The notes under the pieces were generated by a model that had not been told where the DNA came from, made no database searches, and was given only the letters and a program-made list of their open reading frames with translations. Below, in pieces: positions 48,065-60,445 of a stretch of DNA of 64,000 nucleotides. This DNA is from Chrysoperla carnea. Taxonomy: Eukaryota > Arthropoda > Insecta > Neuroptera > Chrysopidae. The translations under genes and the position numbers were made by a program. The stretch is from assembly GCF_905475395.1 (NCBI RefSeq), contig NC_058339.1, positions 79,450,520 to 79,514,519 of the forward strand, given 5' to 3'. The first letter of the stretch is position 1. Every line of letters starts with the position of its first letter.

Positions 48065-48596
48065 TTTATTCCATGTATATGAAAGTACGCTTAAAAATAT
48101 TGATGCTATTAATAAAATTTTGGAATAGGTGTTCATAAAATCACCTAATTAGTCCATTTCCGGTTATCTGTCTGCCGTCTGTCTGTCCGTCTGTCATCAC
48201 GATTACTCAAAAACGAAAAGAGATATCAAGCTGAAATTTTTATAGCTTGCTAAAGACGTAAAAAGTGAGGTCGAGTTCGTAAATGAGCAACATAGGTCAA
48301 TTGGGTTTTGGGTACGTCGGACCCATCTTGTAAGCCGTTAGAGATAGAACAAAAGTTTAAATGTAAATGTTAAATTAAATGTTCCTTATAAAAAAATAAA
48401 CAACTTTTGTTTGAAACATTTTTTCGTAAACATCACTGTTTACCCGTGAGAGCGCATATTATGCGCAAATTGTAGTATTATATGGGTATATCAAGTATAT
48501 GTGTGTGGCATGTATGTATGTGTAATGTGACAGAGTAATCAACACTATCTATGCATGATATTTCAACAATATACTCAGTCAATTGTTTGTTTTCAC
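48065..48596 (+). repeat. Dispersed repeat family 1, complete-looking copy
   Basis: All blocks are present from CCATGTATATGAAAGTACGC to ATGATATTTCAACAAT...CAGTCAATTG. The pyrimidine tract has drifted to CTGTCTGCCGTCTGTCTGT. Confidence 0.88.
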
Positions 48597-49438
48597 ATTG
48601 TTTTAACACAAGATTTGACCAAAATTTAAAATAGCTGTATCTCTGGGAAAAATAATCGAATTCGGAACAACTATAGCTTGTTTGAAAACTTGTACTTTCT
48701 TGTTTGGGAACCTATTACTCAAAAAATTACCTTAAATTTAAAATATTATTTTATAACAAACTCTTTAAGACCACTCAAAAGCTTGTTTATTTTTCTTGAA
48801 AAAACTCGTTTAAAAAAATTTACGAGCTTTTTGGCCCAATATATTTGCTTTAAATCTAATCTGACACTACTGGATTTAAAATCCTGTATCATCTAAAATA
48901 ATCATCGCACTTAAATTTTTCTGAAATCATTCGAAAACAGAATTCAAAAAACAGATTTTTCCTATATTTTAGGCATTTTTTCACCTAGCTCCCATTTTGT
49001 AAATAAGGTGTTATCTAAAGAATTTTCATGCTTATTAGAAAACTTGTACTTTTTAGTTTTGGAATCTATTGCTCAAAAATTTGTATCACCCTTTGCCGCT
49101 TTGTACGGAGGGTTGATATATAACATGGAGGGTCGACCGATTTCTTTATTCATTCGCTTATAAACGCCATATAAGACCAACTTAAATGTTATTTTCAACT
49201 TCAGGAGACCAAGCTTATAGCTCAATAAATATTTCAAAAGATATATTTTCTAGAAATTTTTTTATTTTATTTTTTGTCTACTTCAAAACAGATGAACTTA
49301 ATAAATATGGTGGAAGCGTTTCCACCATTAAAAATTTGGTATAAATTTGAATGAAATATCAAAAAGAAAGGCTTATAAGGCTAATTTTCAGCAAAGAAAA
49401 TGATCTCATTTCTAAGAAAATTTCATACCAATGTAATA

Positions 49439-49967
49439 CTGTGTCCAAAAAATAAGATGACATAAGAATTTAAACTGCGCGAGTTTGTTGTGCATTATGA
49501 ATTACTTCCGCCCGGCCAAACAGACAACAAAGAATATGCGTAACGCTATCTACCTAAAAAGGCCGGAATTGTGGAAAGACAATTCGTGGTATTTACACCA
49601 CGATAATGCATCATCTCATACTGCACTCATAATTCGTGATCATTTCGACAAAAATTCAACCCATATTGTTCCGCAACTACCGTATTCACCTGATCTGGTG
49701 GCGTGCTACTTCTGGCTGTCCAGGAAGCTCAAAAGACCGCTCCGGCGACATCGTTTTGATACGAAAGAGGAGATTAAAGTCACAGCGAAGACGGAACTGA
49801 AGGCAATCCCGAAAAATTACTGCAACCAGTGTTTCGAAGATTGGAAAATCCGTTGGCATAAGTGCATTGCATCGGGAGGGGATTACTTTGAAGGAGATGA
49901 AATTGATTTAGAAGAATAAATAAAGAATTTAAAATAAATACAATGTCACCTTATTTTTTGGGCACAG
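49439..49967 (+). pseudogene. Internally deleted mariner element with broken transposase
   Basis: Terminal inverted repeats CTGTGTCCAAAAAATAAGAT and (right end, complement) CTGTGCCCAAAAAATAAGGT, flanked by TA at 49437-49438 and 49968-49969. The interior keeps only the C-terminal half of a mariner transposase: a VHYELLPPGQT segment in one frame, then after a frameshift near 49,530 a 3' frame to a TAA at 49917-49919 with HHDNASSH (second catalytic Asp) and YSPDLVACYFWL. In active mariners the latter has CD(F/Y); here the third Asp is Tyr. Most of the N-terminal half is deleted, so it cannot encode active transposase, though its ends could still be recognised in trans. Confidence 0.9.
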
Positions 49968-51269
49968 TAGATATAAGTAAGGATTTACCCTTAAAATTCA
50001 TATGGATAAACCCAAACAGGAATATTGACATATTCTGAAACTGGAAAAGGTAATTTTTCTCTTGGGAAATTATCTCCAGGAGCTGTATAAATACGAATAT
50101 GGCCCCATAAGTGTGAAATTCTTAGAACAAACTATTTCAATAATTTTCTTCTGAAATCGAGAGTAGATTTTTTCTGATGCCGTCGATAAATTTCAGAGAA
50201 TAAGCTTTCTTTTAATCATCATGATAGTACTCTTTTTCAACATTTAAACCCATTTTCACGACTGCCATACAAAATACATGGTATAAAACGCTTAGCTTTT
50301 CTGGCGCCGGACGTTAAAAATTATTATATTTTTAAAGCGAGCGCAAAGAAAACCATTCTTTTTAATATTTTCTCATTAAATAAGTTTGAATATTCTATTG
50401 TTCGCAACCTTTCTACATTATACATTCGAAATTCCTACAATGAAAAAAAATAAAAGCCGAATAATTTTATGGGACTGATCATATTGTCATCAAACATGTC
50501 TAGAAGTCATCCCGAGTTTTCTCGATTAGCTCTTACTCAAAACACGCAAATTAAAATCGATGCCATAGATAAATAAATGTAAATGTATTAAACTTATAAC
50601 ATAATTTGTTTGGACAGGTTTTATTTGTAGTTAATAGTTCCAAGTATTAACTACAAAGGGTTTTTTTTATTTCCAGGAGAGATTAAAGGATTTAGTTTTC
50701 TTTTCTAATGTTTTCCAAAATATTTGAAAAGTTGATAAAACCATCATTGGTAAGAAAATAAAACTGTAAAAAAAAAACTCCAAAATAAAATAAAAAATTT
50801 ACCTTTTTTTTCCAAAACTTTTAATAAATCGTAAGCACAATTGAAAGTATGTTTCCAAAAATTTCACAATATTTCACTTAAACTCACGCACTCAAAACTA
50901 ACTCTTGACTGGTTGTGTAAAATTTTCACTTTGAAATAAATATTTGGTAAAATAAAGGTTTGTTTAAGGATTCACAAAATCCACGAAAATTATTATTTTC
51001 GAGAGAATAGAGAATATGTTTTCTGTAAGAAAATTACTGAAGCACGAGCAATGATAACTCAATTATCTAAAAGTTATAATTCACACTGTATAGATACAGT
51101 ATTTACTGTTAAATTATGTGCTGTAAAACCCACCCCTTTTTAACATGTGTAAGTGTTTTGTGAACTTATGGAATATGATGCTATTTCAGGATACTGTATA
51201 TAGAAAAACGAGAACCATGTAAAATTGGATTTTTCAAGCGGATGGAATTAGATAGTAGGTAGATATTTA

Positions 51270-51360
51270 TATACAGTGCAACCACCATAACTCGAATCTC
51301 AAGGGAATTGCAAAAAATTTCGAGCTATTGAGTTTTTGACTTAATAAGTAGTTTGAGATA
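51270..51360. mobile_element. Possible Tigger-like single end
   Basis: TACAGTGCAACCACCATAAC followed by TCGAATCTCAAGGG resembles the terminal consensus of Tigger elements (CAGT plus a pyrimidine/purine-balanced stretch and TCGAA). No matching second end was found nearby. Confidence 0.3.
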
Positions 51361-52865
51361 CAGAGAAGATTTAATTGCTAAAATTTCGGCTTAGAAGTCA
51401 CGAAAGTCAACCCATTTAACTATATCTACACGATAACTTATATAAAAAAACAGAAATCATTCTTCACAGCCTTTATAAACTCGGTTAATTTCAGTATATA
51501 TAAGATATTTAAACAATATAAAATTATTAATGGTATAAATTATGCATATTACGTTCAGTGTTTATGGATTCAATATATTACGAATAGGTAATAGTGTATA
51601 GGCTCATACTTAACCGATTCTATGTTTAAAATGCAGTACAATTTTTTGGTCATGACAACGAATTTATGTTTGATTGAAACTTGGAAATAAGTTTATTAGA
51701 TTCATCATCAGAAAATTTATTATAAACATTAATTTAGAATTTCGATCTGTAAGATCTAATTTTATTTAAATATGCACATAGTTCAGTCGAACGGCTAACC
51801 ATTTAGGTTTTCCAGAAAGTTATAATACTATTATGTAGTAATATTTTAAAGAATTGGAAAATAGTTTAATTTGAAAGATCTTTACCTTCTAAAAATCTCG
51901 TTTAGAAGTTATATTCTAAAATTCGAAACTATAGAATATTCATTGACATTGAAGGGGTCGAATATGAAATTTTTAAATTAGAAAATTTTGGTGGCAAGAT
52001 TAAAGATTCTACAAAACTATTAAGGGAAATTGATGACACAGATTTTTTGACACTTTCAGGTCAAACTGGAAATTGTTTGACAATCAACATAAATAAACTT
52101 TTTCCATTCATTAACAGGATAAACTTTATTTACTTTAAGAAAGATTTTTACTAGAAATATTTATAAATAGGACTTGAATTGATAGTTGGTATTGTGAAAA
52201 TTCCAGTATATTTGTGTGCTTTTTCAAGTTACAACCGTTGGAGTTACCCAGTAAGCTTAACAGTGGCGGATTTTGGAAATTTTAGTGAGATACAAAATTT
52301 TTTTAAGAAATTTCTCTGGAAGAGAAGATTTTTGTTATCTGGTATCATTTTAGTGGGGCATGTTTAAGTAAACAAATTGTACTTTCATTAATTAAAGAAT
52401 ACACTTGCTATGTTTTATACAACAAAAATATTTATATTTGGGTGTAACCTTTGAATTTAGTACCGCCTAAATAAAACGCGCGCATATTTAAATATCAACC
52501 AATGAGAAATGATGTTAAATGAACATTATCATCTTCATCAGAGTTTAGTTTATCAAATTTATCACATAATAACTAACATAAAGTCAATTTTATTTATTAT
52601 TATAAGTTAATATACTTCTACCATAGCATACACAAATTGAATTTCCATTTACAAGAAAATCAGTGGAAGGAAAGGATTTCGCAAAAAAAACCGACAAAAT
52701 TTACAGTAATTTACGAATATTTGAGATATGGCAGGGAAGGGGGTCAAAGTTTGAGCATTGGCAATAATATAAACCTGTGGTTGCTTATAGTTGACATACC
52801 ATTTTGAGGAGAAAATTACAATCATGGGGCTACACAAAAATAAAAATTTTCATCCGTCAATTTAA

Positions 52866-53264
52866 GGTGTTTCGATACCAAAATCAAAGTGTTATAAATT
52901 TCAAGTCGATTCTATATGCGGTTTACGATAAATTAATTAACAAAAACAGCCTTTTTTTATTACATGGTGGTAGATGAAGAAGGCATAATAAATGTTAAAA
53001 ATTAATGGTCAATAAGTGCTTTAAAAAAGTTTTACCATTTACATACAAAACTTTTATCGATATTCCTCAAGTTTTAAGCTTTAAAAACATATCAATATTA
53101 AGAACCGTGCATAAAAATGAAAAACTTTTTTTGGTAAAAACACTGACTTTGATAGTTAATTTCTCCTAAACCGTGCAGAGAATCGATATGAATTTTTCAC
53201 AAAATACGTATAAAAGGATAATTAATTGATAAATAAAATTGCAAATCTTTAGTATCGGAATACC
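52866..53264. mobile_element. TTAA-flanked MITE-like element
   Basis: Flanked by TTAA on both sides (52862-52865 and 53265-53268). Ends GGTGTTTCGATACC and, complemented at the right, GGTATTCCGATACT. TTAA targets are typical of piggyBac-type transposition, so a piggyBac-derived MITE is the simplest reading. No ORF. A palindromic extension of its right end continues to about 53,400. Confidence 0.65.
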
Positions 53265-53699
53265 TTAAAGAGTTGAAATGAAAATGATAACAAACATTTA
53301 AATTTTTTTATCAATTAATCATCCTTGTATAGGTCTTTCGTGAAAAATTCATATCGGTTCTCACTGGTTTATGAGAAATGTGAAACAGCTTTTTAATTGT
53401 ATTTATTTTTTTTAAATTATTATTTATAATTTTTTTGGTTTGAATAATAAATTATTACATTTTAATTATGGAAGAACAGAGAAATAATAATTTAAAAATC
53501 TTTAAAAGCTTGATTTAAGACTCGTATATGTAAGACCTATATATGTCTAAGCCAGACCATGACCATGTAAAGTCACTTGTCTACGCCGATAAACTAAAGA
53601 CAATTGGCAAGTAATTGGCGAAATACGGCCACAATTGCTTCGAGTGTGTAAAAATTGGACATCCAGATTGGCATGATTATTCCACATGACCGAAATCAT

Positions 53700-53915
53700 A
53701 TAGGTAGTTTAAGGTAATTTAATGGAAAGTGTTCTTAGCTATGTTTTAAGTGCGAGTTTAGGGATCCGCATCCGAAAAAACTAAAAAATTAATGATGATC
53801 TTCAAAATCGGCTCAGTTTGGAAAAGGCTTTACAGAAAAAGGTAATTTAAGGGAAAGTGTTCTTAGATATGTTTCAAGTGGGATTTTAGGGTTCCGCACC
53901 GGGAAAAAAAATTCA
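53700..53915 (+). repeat. Dispersed repeat family 3, copy
   Basis: TAGTGTTCTTAG-type blocks (AAGTGTTCTTAGATATGTTT, CAAGTGGGATTTTAGGGTTC) with an internal duplication. It is homologous, inverted, to the copy at 57.6-58.0 kb. Confidence 0.65.
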
Positions 53916-54563
53916 TTTGTTGCTTCCGGGGCTAAAAATATGCTATCATCGTATTGTAGATATTGAAACTGAGATTTTTCTGTAAAAGGAAAGTCACTAT
54001 AATGTTATTATAGTTTTTATTCACAGATAATAAAAATAAATAAAAAGAATCAACTCCATCTCCCCCCGTCGATTTAGTTGGCACCTACTATATAAATGTA
54101 TAATTTGTGTAATTGCTTTTTCATTCAGTTTTTATTTCACACCATACACAGATAATAAATATATAAAAATAATAATGTATCTGTAAATTAAATAAATGAA
54201 TTATCTTTATATTATAAACCATAGTAAATTTATTAAATTATTATAAAGGTTTTGAAAAAAACATTGTTTTGCTATTATGGTTTTTGATCTAATCGAAAAT
54301 TTCTATTATTAAATTTTCGTTATCTATAAAGAATGTTAACTGAAGTGGGACAAATTATATAAAGAACATGCAAAAATTAGAAAAACGTGTTATATAATAT
54401 AATGGCCAGAAAATGTCTTGTTTAGAGAGATAGTAGAATGTTAAATTTCTTGAATAAACTGTTTCCGTTCACATGGAAAGTTTAAAACCTCCTGAAAATA
54501 TCTATTTCTGGAATAGAGAATCCGGAAAATCAAAGTTCTTAAAGAGTTATTAACTTCCCACTA

Positions 54564-54960
54564 TTCGTTGTATGCGTAGTCATGGTAGTGACAAAAAAAT
54601 TGATGCCAGCGCTTCCAGTGAAAAATTTTGACGTTAAAGGAGGCTGTAATGACTTATTTGCAATTCTTTACATGTTAATGTTATAGAAATGTCAAATTAA
54701 AATTACTGAAAAACACTAATTAATTAAACTTAATGCATTAAAAGTTGTGAAAATAGGAAATCAAATTGCATAAATATTATTTTTCAAATATAAATTATCA
54801 TCAATTATTTATTTAAATTTGTGGGACAATAATATTAAATTTTCAATATAAGTCATAAATGCAATCCATAGAATTATATATGCATCCATACAATTCTATA
54901 ATTAAAATAGTGTATCGTTACCATGGAAACGCCTCCAATAAAACTCACGCACGGTTTGAA
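54564..54960 (+). mobile_element. TA-flanked MITE carrying an RFX X-box, copy 2
   Basis: 397 bp, ends TTCGTTGTATGCGTAG and ACGCACGGTTTGAA, flanked by TA at 54562-54563 and 54961-54962. It aligns with copy 1 at 43.6-43.96 kb but is 67 bp longer in the middle. The X-box GTTACCATGGAAAC lies at 54917-54930. Confidence 0.85.
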
Positions 54961-55389
54961 TAGGAAGTTATTGTACGATTCATATCTTTACGATTCATGG
55001 TTATTGCAAGGCATTAACACTAATTTGGAGAATAATTATGTATGTGTGTGTGTGTGTGTATGTACGTTTGTCCGTAGATATTTTTTTCGTCGTCGACATC
55101 GTTCGACATCGTTTTTTAAAATTTTTTATAACTTTTTATTATGCTGGGTTTAAGTTACTCGTGAAAAGAAAAGTGACTTAATTATATACTTTTGTAATTT
55201 TTCCTAGAATTCTATAATCGACGTTCTTAAAACTTTTCAAATTTTCATCAAAACTCCGTTAAATTTTAATTCTTGCAGAATTAACATTTTGTTTCATGAA
55301 GAATGGTGGAAGTGTCGGGAATTCATATTTGATTAATAGAAAATTTCATGAAATATGGTAAAGAAGCTTTTGTTGAAAAAATAACGGCG

Positions 55390-55755
55390 GAGAATTGATA
55401 TTTTATTTATTAATTAACCATGTTTTTATACGTCTTTTGTGAAAAATTCATATCGATGGTTAAAGAGAAATTAACTATCAAAGTCAGTGTTTTTACCAAA
55501 AAAGTATTTCATTTTTATGAACAGTTCTTAATATTGATATGATTTCAAAGCTTACATCTTGAGGAATATTGATAAAAGTTTTTCATATAAATGTTAAAAC
55601 ATTTTTAAAAGCCCTAATTGTCTAAAAGAACCAACATTTATTAAGACTTCTTCATATACCAACATGTTAAAAAAGCTGTTTTTAATAATTTATTATCGTA
55701 AACGCGCGTACAAAGAATCGACTTGAAATTTATACAGAAGACGTATTAAATACTC
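55390..55755 (-). repeat. Inverted relative of the TTAA-flanked element
   Basis: Shares ATTTCAAGTCGATTCT, CTTTTATCAATATTCCTCAA, TTAAGAACTGTTCATAAAAA and ACACTGACTTTGATAGTTAA with 52.87-53.24 kb, in the opposite orientation. It lacks the outer terminal repeat, so it is truncated. Confidence 0.75.
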
Positions 55756-57637
55756 ATTGTATACAAATTATTTTTTCAAATTATGTTTTCTTCTTGAATA
55801 TTAATTAAAAACAGAACTAAGTACTAGTTTTTAAAGAATTATTCCCTAAACACTTATATTGATTATGTATGTACAAAAATAAATACTAAAATAATTGTTT
55901 TGTAGTTCAAAAATAAAAAGTCTAAAATACTTATTGATATGGGTCAGTCTTAAAAGAGAATTATAACTATATTACTTACGTAATATAAAAAAAAAAAAAC
56001 TTAAAAATCTTTATTTAATATAATTGTGCGATGGTGCGTCTGTTTGTAACCGTGCATCTTCTGAACTACTTGACCGATTGAAGTCAAATTGACATAATAC
56101 ATTTATTTTTTCGAAACGGAGGTCCGTACTTACATGAGAACTTCCAGGGCCTCCTTGATTTATCCCTCTTATTGACCCATCTTTATAAGAAATGCAAACA
56201 TGACGAATCTACATTGTAGACATTATTATAATATATCTTACCAGCAATTTAATTTCACTGACAAAAAGTACTAGTTTCAAGAAAATATGTTCTTAACATG
56301 GTAACAAGTTAATATATTTTCTTGGTTCAAGAAAATATTTAGGTATTATACTTTCATTTCAGCCCAGAAAAATAATGGTTTTTCTGCTTAAAAAATCCAG
56401 GCAAAATTATGTGCGCAAAAAAAAAAATTATTCACTATCAAAGGTTGCGAATATAGGTTTTTTCAAATATCTCGTCAACTATTAAGTTTATGACAGTTTT
56501 AGCTATTACATAATTTATTTGTGAATTAATTTTACATAAAAAAGGATCTGTACAAAATTTCCGCAGAAGCAACAGTTTTCTAAATATTTAATAGAGAAGT
56601 CGCTTACACAAAAATACAGTATTGTGTATTATTGTATTTTATAAAATAAATGAACTGTGTATATTTATAATAAGAAGCTTTTATGCTCAGAAGAGTTGTT
56701 TGATTCACACATTTATGTTTTCTGTGGCGTTTATAAAAAAATAATTAATATTTCTATTGCAATGGCAAATATCGTGCTTCATTTGTAATGAAACTTTTAT
56801 TTTTCTCAGCCAAATATCTTGACTATTGCTTCTATTGAACCTTTTTTATGTAAAATTAACTAGCGAACAAATTTTATTATAGCTAAAACTGCCATGGACT
56901 TTTGATTGCCCATTTCTTGTATCCAAATAAAAATAATCCCAGCAAGAAAACTTCACTTGGATTTTTTAAGCAGATCAGCTGTTTTTTGTTTTATTTTTCT
57001 AAGCTATTTTTAAACAGTCAAATAATTATTTTCTTGAATTAAGCATTGAGATCATTGACTCAACCGAAGTCAGATCGAAAGCTTTAGAGTTTAAGGAAAA
57101 AGAGTCAAAGGAGAGTTAAAAACACAAGGTGCAATATCGTCTGGTCTCAGCGGACGAGCAACGTCTAGTAAAGAAATAAAGAAATAAAAACCAAAATGTA
57201 ATTCGATATGTACAAAGTTTTAAAAGTGTAAATATGTATAAAATTCTATGACACAATGAAGGGTCACTGTGTGATTTTTTTGTTTCTTGTTTTTGAAGTT
57301 AAAATGTTATTGATATGTATTAAAACATAATATATTCAACCCCCTATTGGGTTAGACACATATATTTTAATTTTACATAATATTGTCATTTCATTGACTG
57401 ATTTGTCTAATAATTGTTTGAGCATTCAATGTGAATGCAAGGCAAAACGTCCTCTTTGACATATTTCGACGATGTATGCATCTGCAGCCTCTCCTTGCTT
57501 ATATAAAAATTGAAAATTACAAAATTTAGAAAACTCCCGTCATGAAACAGCAAATCTTTAATTATAATTTTTTTTAAATATTTTTGAGAAACATCCCGAT
57601 TAACCGATTAAAATTATTTCACATTCATTTTTCTTTA

Positions 57638-57997
57638 TCATAAACCATGTATGTTGAATAGATGTGCGTATTTGTACCCTCCACGAAATTTGCGGGTACG
57701 GAATCCAAAACTCGCACTTGAAACATATCTAAGAACACTCTTTAGTAAAGAGCCTTTTTCCTTAGAGCCTTTTCCAAACTGAACCGATTTTAAGGATCTT
57801 CGCCTATTTTTTAGTTGTTCCGGGTACAGAACCCTAAACTGTACTTGAAACATTGCTTTAAATTACCTTTCAAACGAAACAAAAAAATCAAAAAAAGGTT
57901 AATCAGTTTAGGCAGTAAGATGCCGCAGACAGACAGACAGGCACACACACATTACGGTCAAACTTATAACACCCCTTTTTTGTTCGGGGGTTAAAAA
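57638..57997 (-). repeat. Dispersed repeat family 3, longer copy
   Basis: Ends with CAGACAGACAGACAGGCACA and TTCGGGGGTTAAAAATGG, a tail seen in dispersed insect repeats. Blocks CTGTACTTGAAACATTGC and GGGTACAGAACCCTAAAC recur inverted at 53.7-53.9 kb. The 71-codon frame here is part of the repeat. Confidence 0.7.
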
Positions 57998-58114
57998 TGG
58001 CAACTGTAATAAAGAACTCGTACCTAATCTTACATGAACAAATATCCATCAAACATATTAAAAAAAACTATCCCGTTTAAAAAAATTTCAAATTATAAAA
58101 AAAAAATTGAAGAA

Positions 58115-58698
58115 ACAAATGACTGAGTTAACTGTTTAAATACCCTGTTTAGAAAGTGTTGAATGTCAATGTTTGGATTATTTTAAATAAATTAGAAGAG
58201 TTTAAAAAGCCATTACAATTATAGAATCGTTTTAGACGCAATTTATTTGGTTTTCGTAATTTTCCTAAGTATTTTGTAGAATTTTTTTTCTTTCGTTTTC
58301 GAGGTATCTTTTGCAAAGATCACAAGTTGAAGCTACTTGCAAATTTTCAACTGAGTATTTTTTATAGTTTGTGAGCAAATGGCACCAAAGTTTGTCCAAA
58401 TTTGCGCCCTCACGGATAAACAGTGACGTTAAAAAAAATGTTTCAAACAAAAGTTTTCTGATTTTTTAAGAAATATTTTTACTTTTACGCCCTGAGCAAG
58501 CTATTTAAATTCAGCTTGATATCTCTTTTCTTGTTTGAGTAATCGTGATGTCAAAGGGACCGACAATCGAAAATGAGCTAATTAGGTGATTTTATGAACC
58601 CCTACACCAAAAATTTCGTTCGTATTATCAAAATTTATAAGCTTGAGACTAAAATTAGTATAGCTTGATATATATTTCATGTACACAGGGTATAAAAA
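58115..58698 (-). repeat. Family 1, variant subfamily copy
   Basis: Same variant left segment as the 47 kb copy (AAATACCCTGTTTAGAAAG) and the AAGTTGAAGCTACTTGCAAA block, then the usual GCGCCCTCACGGATAAACAG. It ends with the terminal CACAGGGTATAAAAA. Confidence 0.78.
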
Positions 58699-59155
58699 GG
58701 GAGAATACCTTTGACTTTTAAAAATTAAAGAGATTTATTATTCAAGTATGTAGATACAACAGGATTAGCAGGTCAGTTATGTTACAAGTTACAAGTGTTT
58801 TGCGATCATTGGCGCCGGCACTAAACATTAAAGATATATCCTACTTATATACATTTTACATATCATATTTGTATAATAGTAGTCCCGTAAATTAAATAGA
58901 AGCTATAATGTTTTAAAATAGAAACAAAACTTAGTAGATACATGAATTTATAATTTATTACCCCGATTTCATTTTTATACACATTAATTTGTTTTTGAAA
59001 TATTATGATGATAAAAAAAAAGTAATTTTGAAATTTTATACTTATTAGGGTCTATCGTTTTATTATAAACCGTAGGCACTTACGATAAGAAAAATGCTTT
59101 TAAAAAAAAGCTTACTATTAGAATACGTTTAATTTATTATTAAGAAATAAAAACA

Positions 59156-59597
59156 AGCATTTGATTGAGTTAGTTGTTGAAATACCATGTATAGACAGAG
59201 TTGATTACGCATTCGTTTATTTGTTTTTGTCATGTAAATAAAGAAAGACTGCCACAAACAAAGTAATAAGAGAATCTTTCTTCTCACTTCCTTGGGGGAT
59301 ATAGTATATGCTATATAAACAAACACATACATAATATATGTAACATATAAACTTAAAATATATATTATACTATATAAGGTTTCTAACCTAATTTGCGCAC
59401 TCACGGATAAACAGTGATGTTTACGAAAAAATGTATCTATTAAACAAAAGTTTATTTTTTTATAAATTTTTATCGTCCTAACCCAAAAACTAAAAAATAT
59501 ATCAGTTCTAGCGTGCTCAGGACTTAAAAAGTGAGTTTGAGTTCGTAAATGAGCAACATAGGTCAATTGGGTCCATCTTTTAAACCGTTACAGATAA
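59156..59597. repeat. Two family 1 pieces in head-to-head orientation
   Basis: 59156-59466 is a reverse-strand piece (TTGATTGAGTTAGTTGTTGA ... AAAATGTATCTATT), followed directly by a forward piece at 59473-59597 (TCAGTTCTAGCGTGCTCAGG ... TTTTAAACCGTTACAGAT). A rearranged or inverted copy. Confidence 0.75.
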
Positions 59598-60342
59598 ATA
59601 ATGTTTACTGAAAATTACAATTAATATTGATTAAAAAATCCAAGAAAAAATCGTAAAACCGTAATTTTATTAATTTCCATAAGAACTCATGTTGATTTAC
59701 GATAACTTATTTTTTGAAAAACGGGCATAATTTTCATTAATTTAAAAAAAAAATTAATTGCAAACTTCTTAACATTTTTAAGAACAATTTCTCTCGAATT
59801 TTTAGTTAATGGGGTTTTTTTCTTTAGAGCCTCAACTATCTTATGGATATAATATAGAATATATTAAAAAATTTATAGGACTCAACAAATGTATTAAAAA
59901 CCATCAATGGATTCAACAATAATAAATGCTATCAGAATATTTACAGGATATATACACATATAAATCCCACAGGATCTTATGCTATTAACGATATATGAGA
60001 CACTTTACATGAGGAATTAGATAACGAATATAGATTAACTCAAAGAAATTAAAGTGTTTCAATTGATTTTTTTTTTTTTTTTGAGGTTTTTGTTCGCTTT
60101 TATTTTTTGATGTCATGTTAATTTGATTGAACAAATTATACTACAAGATACCGTCACACGTTTTAAAAATAAATTATATTATCCAGGGCTGGATTTAAAA
60201 ACTGAAACAGTTTGAAATATTTTAAGAAATAATAGCTAAGATAAAAAATTACATATTCGCGAGTAAATGAAAGAACGAAACCTGAACACCTCGCTTGCCC
60301 TTAAAATTTTATATACTCTGTATTTATTGGAATTCATTATAT

Positions 60343-60445
60343 TTTTATACCATGTATATATGAAATATACATAGTATATTAAGTTTAGTCCCAAGTTTGT
60401 AACGCTTAAAAATATTGATGCAACGAAAAAAATTTTGGAATAGGT
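60343..60445 (+). repeat. Family 1 5'-terminal block abutting the satellite
   Basis: The terminal TTTATACCATGTATATAT through AATTTTGGAATAGGT block is complete, then at 60446 the sequence switches to satellite. Elsewhere this family continues with GTTCATAAAATCACC. Confidence 0.85.

Larger units (their letters stand above)
46554..60342. other. Upstream of Hand: repeat-rich, no host gene seen
   Basis: About 13.8 kb. Holds family 1 copies (47001-47547, 48065-48596, 58115-58698, 59156-59597), a mariner remnant (49439-49967), the TTAA-flanked element (52866-53264) with an inverted relative (55390-55755), a second MITE copy (54564-54960) and a G5-type repeat (53700-53915, 57638-57997). If Hand has distal enhancers they would lie here; none can be identified by eye. 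Confidence 0.55.

Noticed and set aside
49485-49919. 144-codon frame as an active transposase gene
   Set aside because: It lacks the N-terminal half, is frameshifted relative to the preceding transposase segment and has Tyr in place of the third catalytic Asp.
57638-57853. 71-codon frame on the minus strand
   Set aside because: It lies inside a dispersed repeat with a homologous non-open copy at 53.7 kb.
59129-59566. 145-codon minus-strand frame
   Set aside because: It runs through the family 1 repeat pieces; no protein signature.
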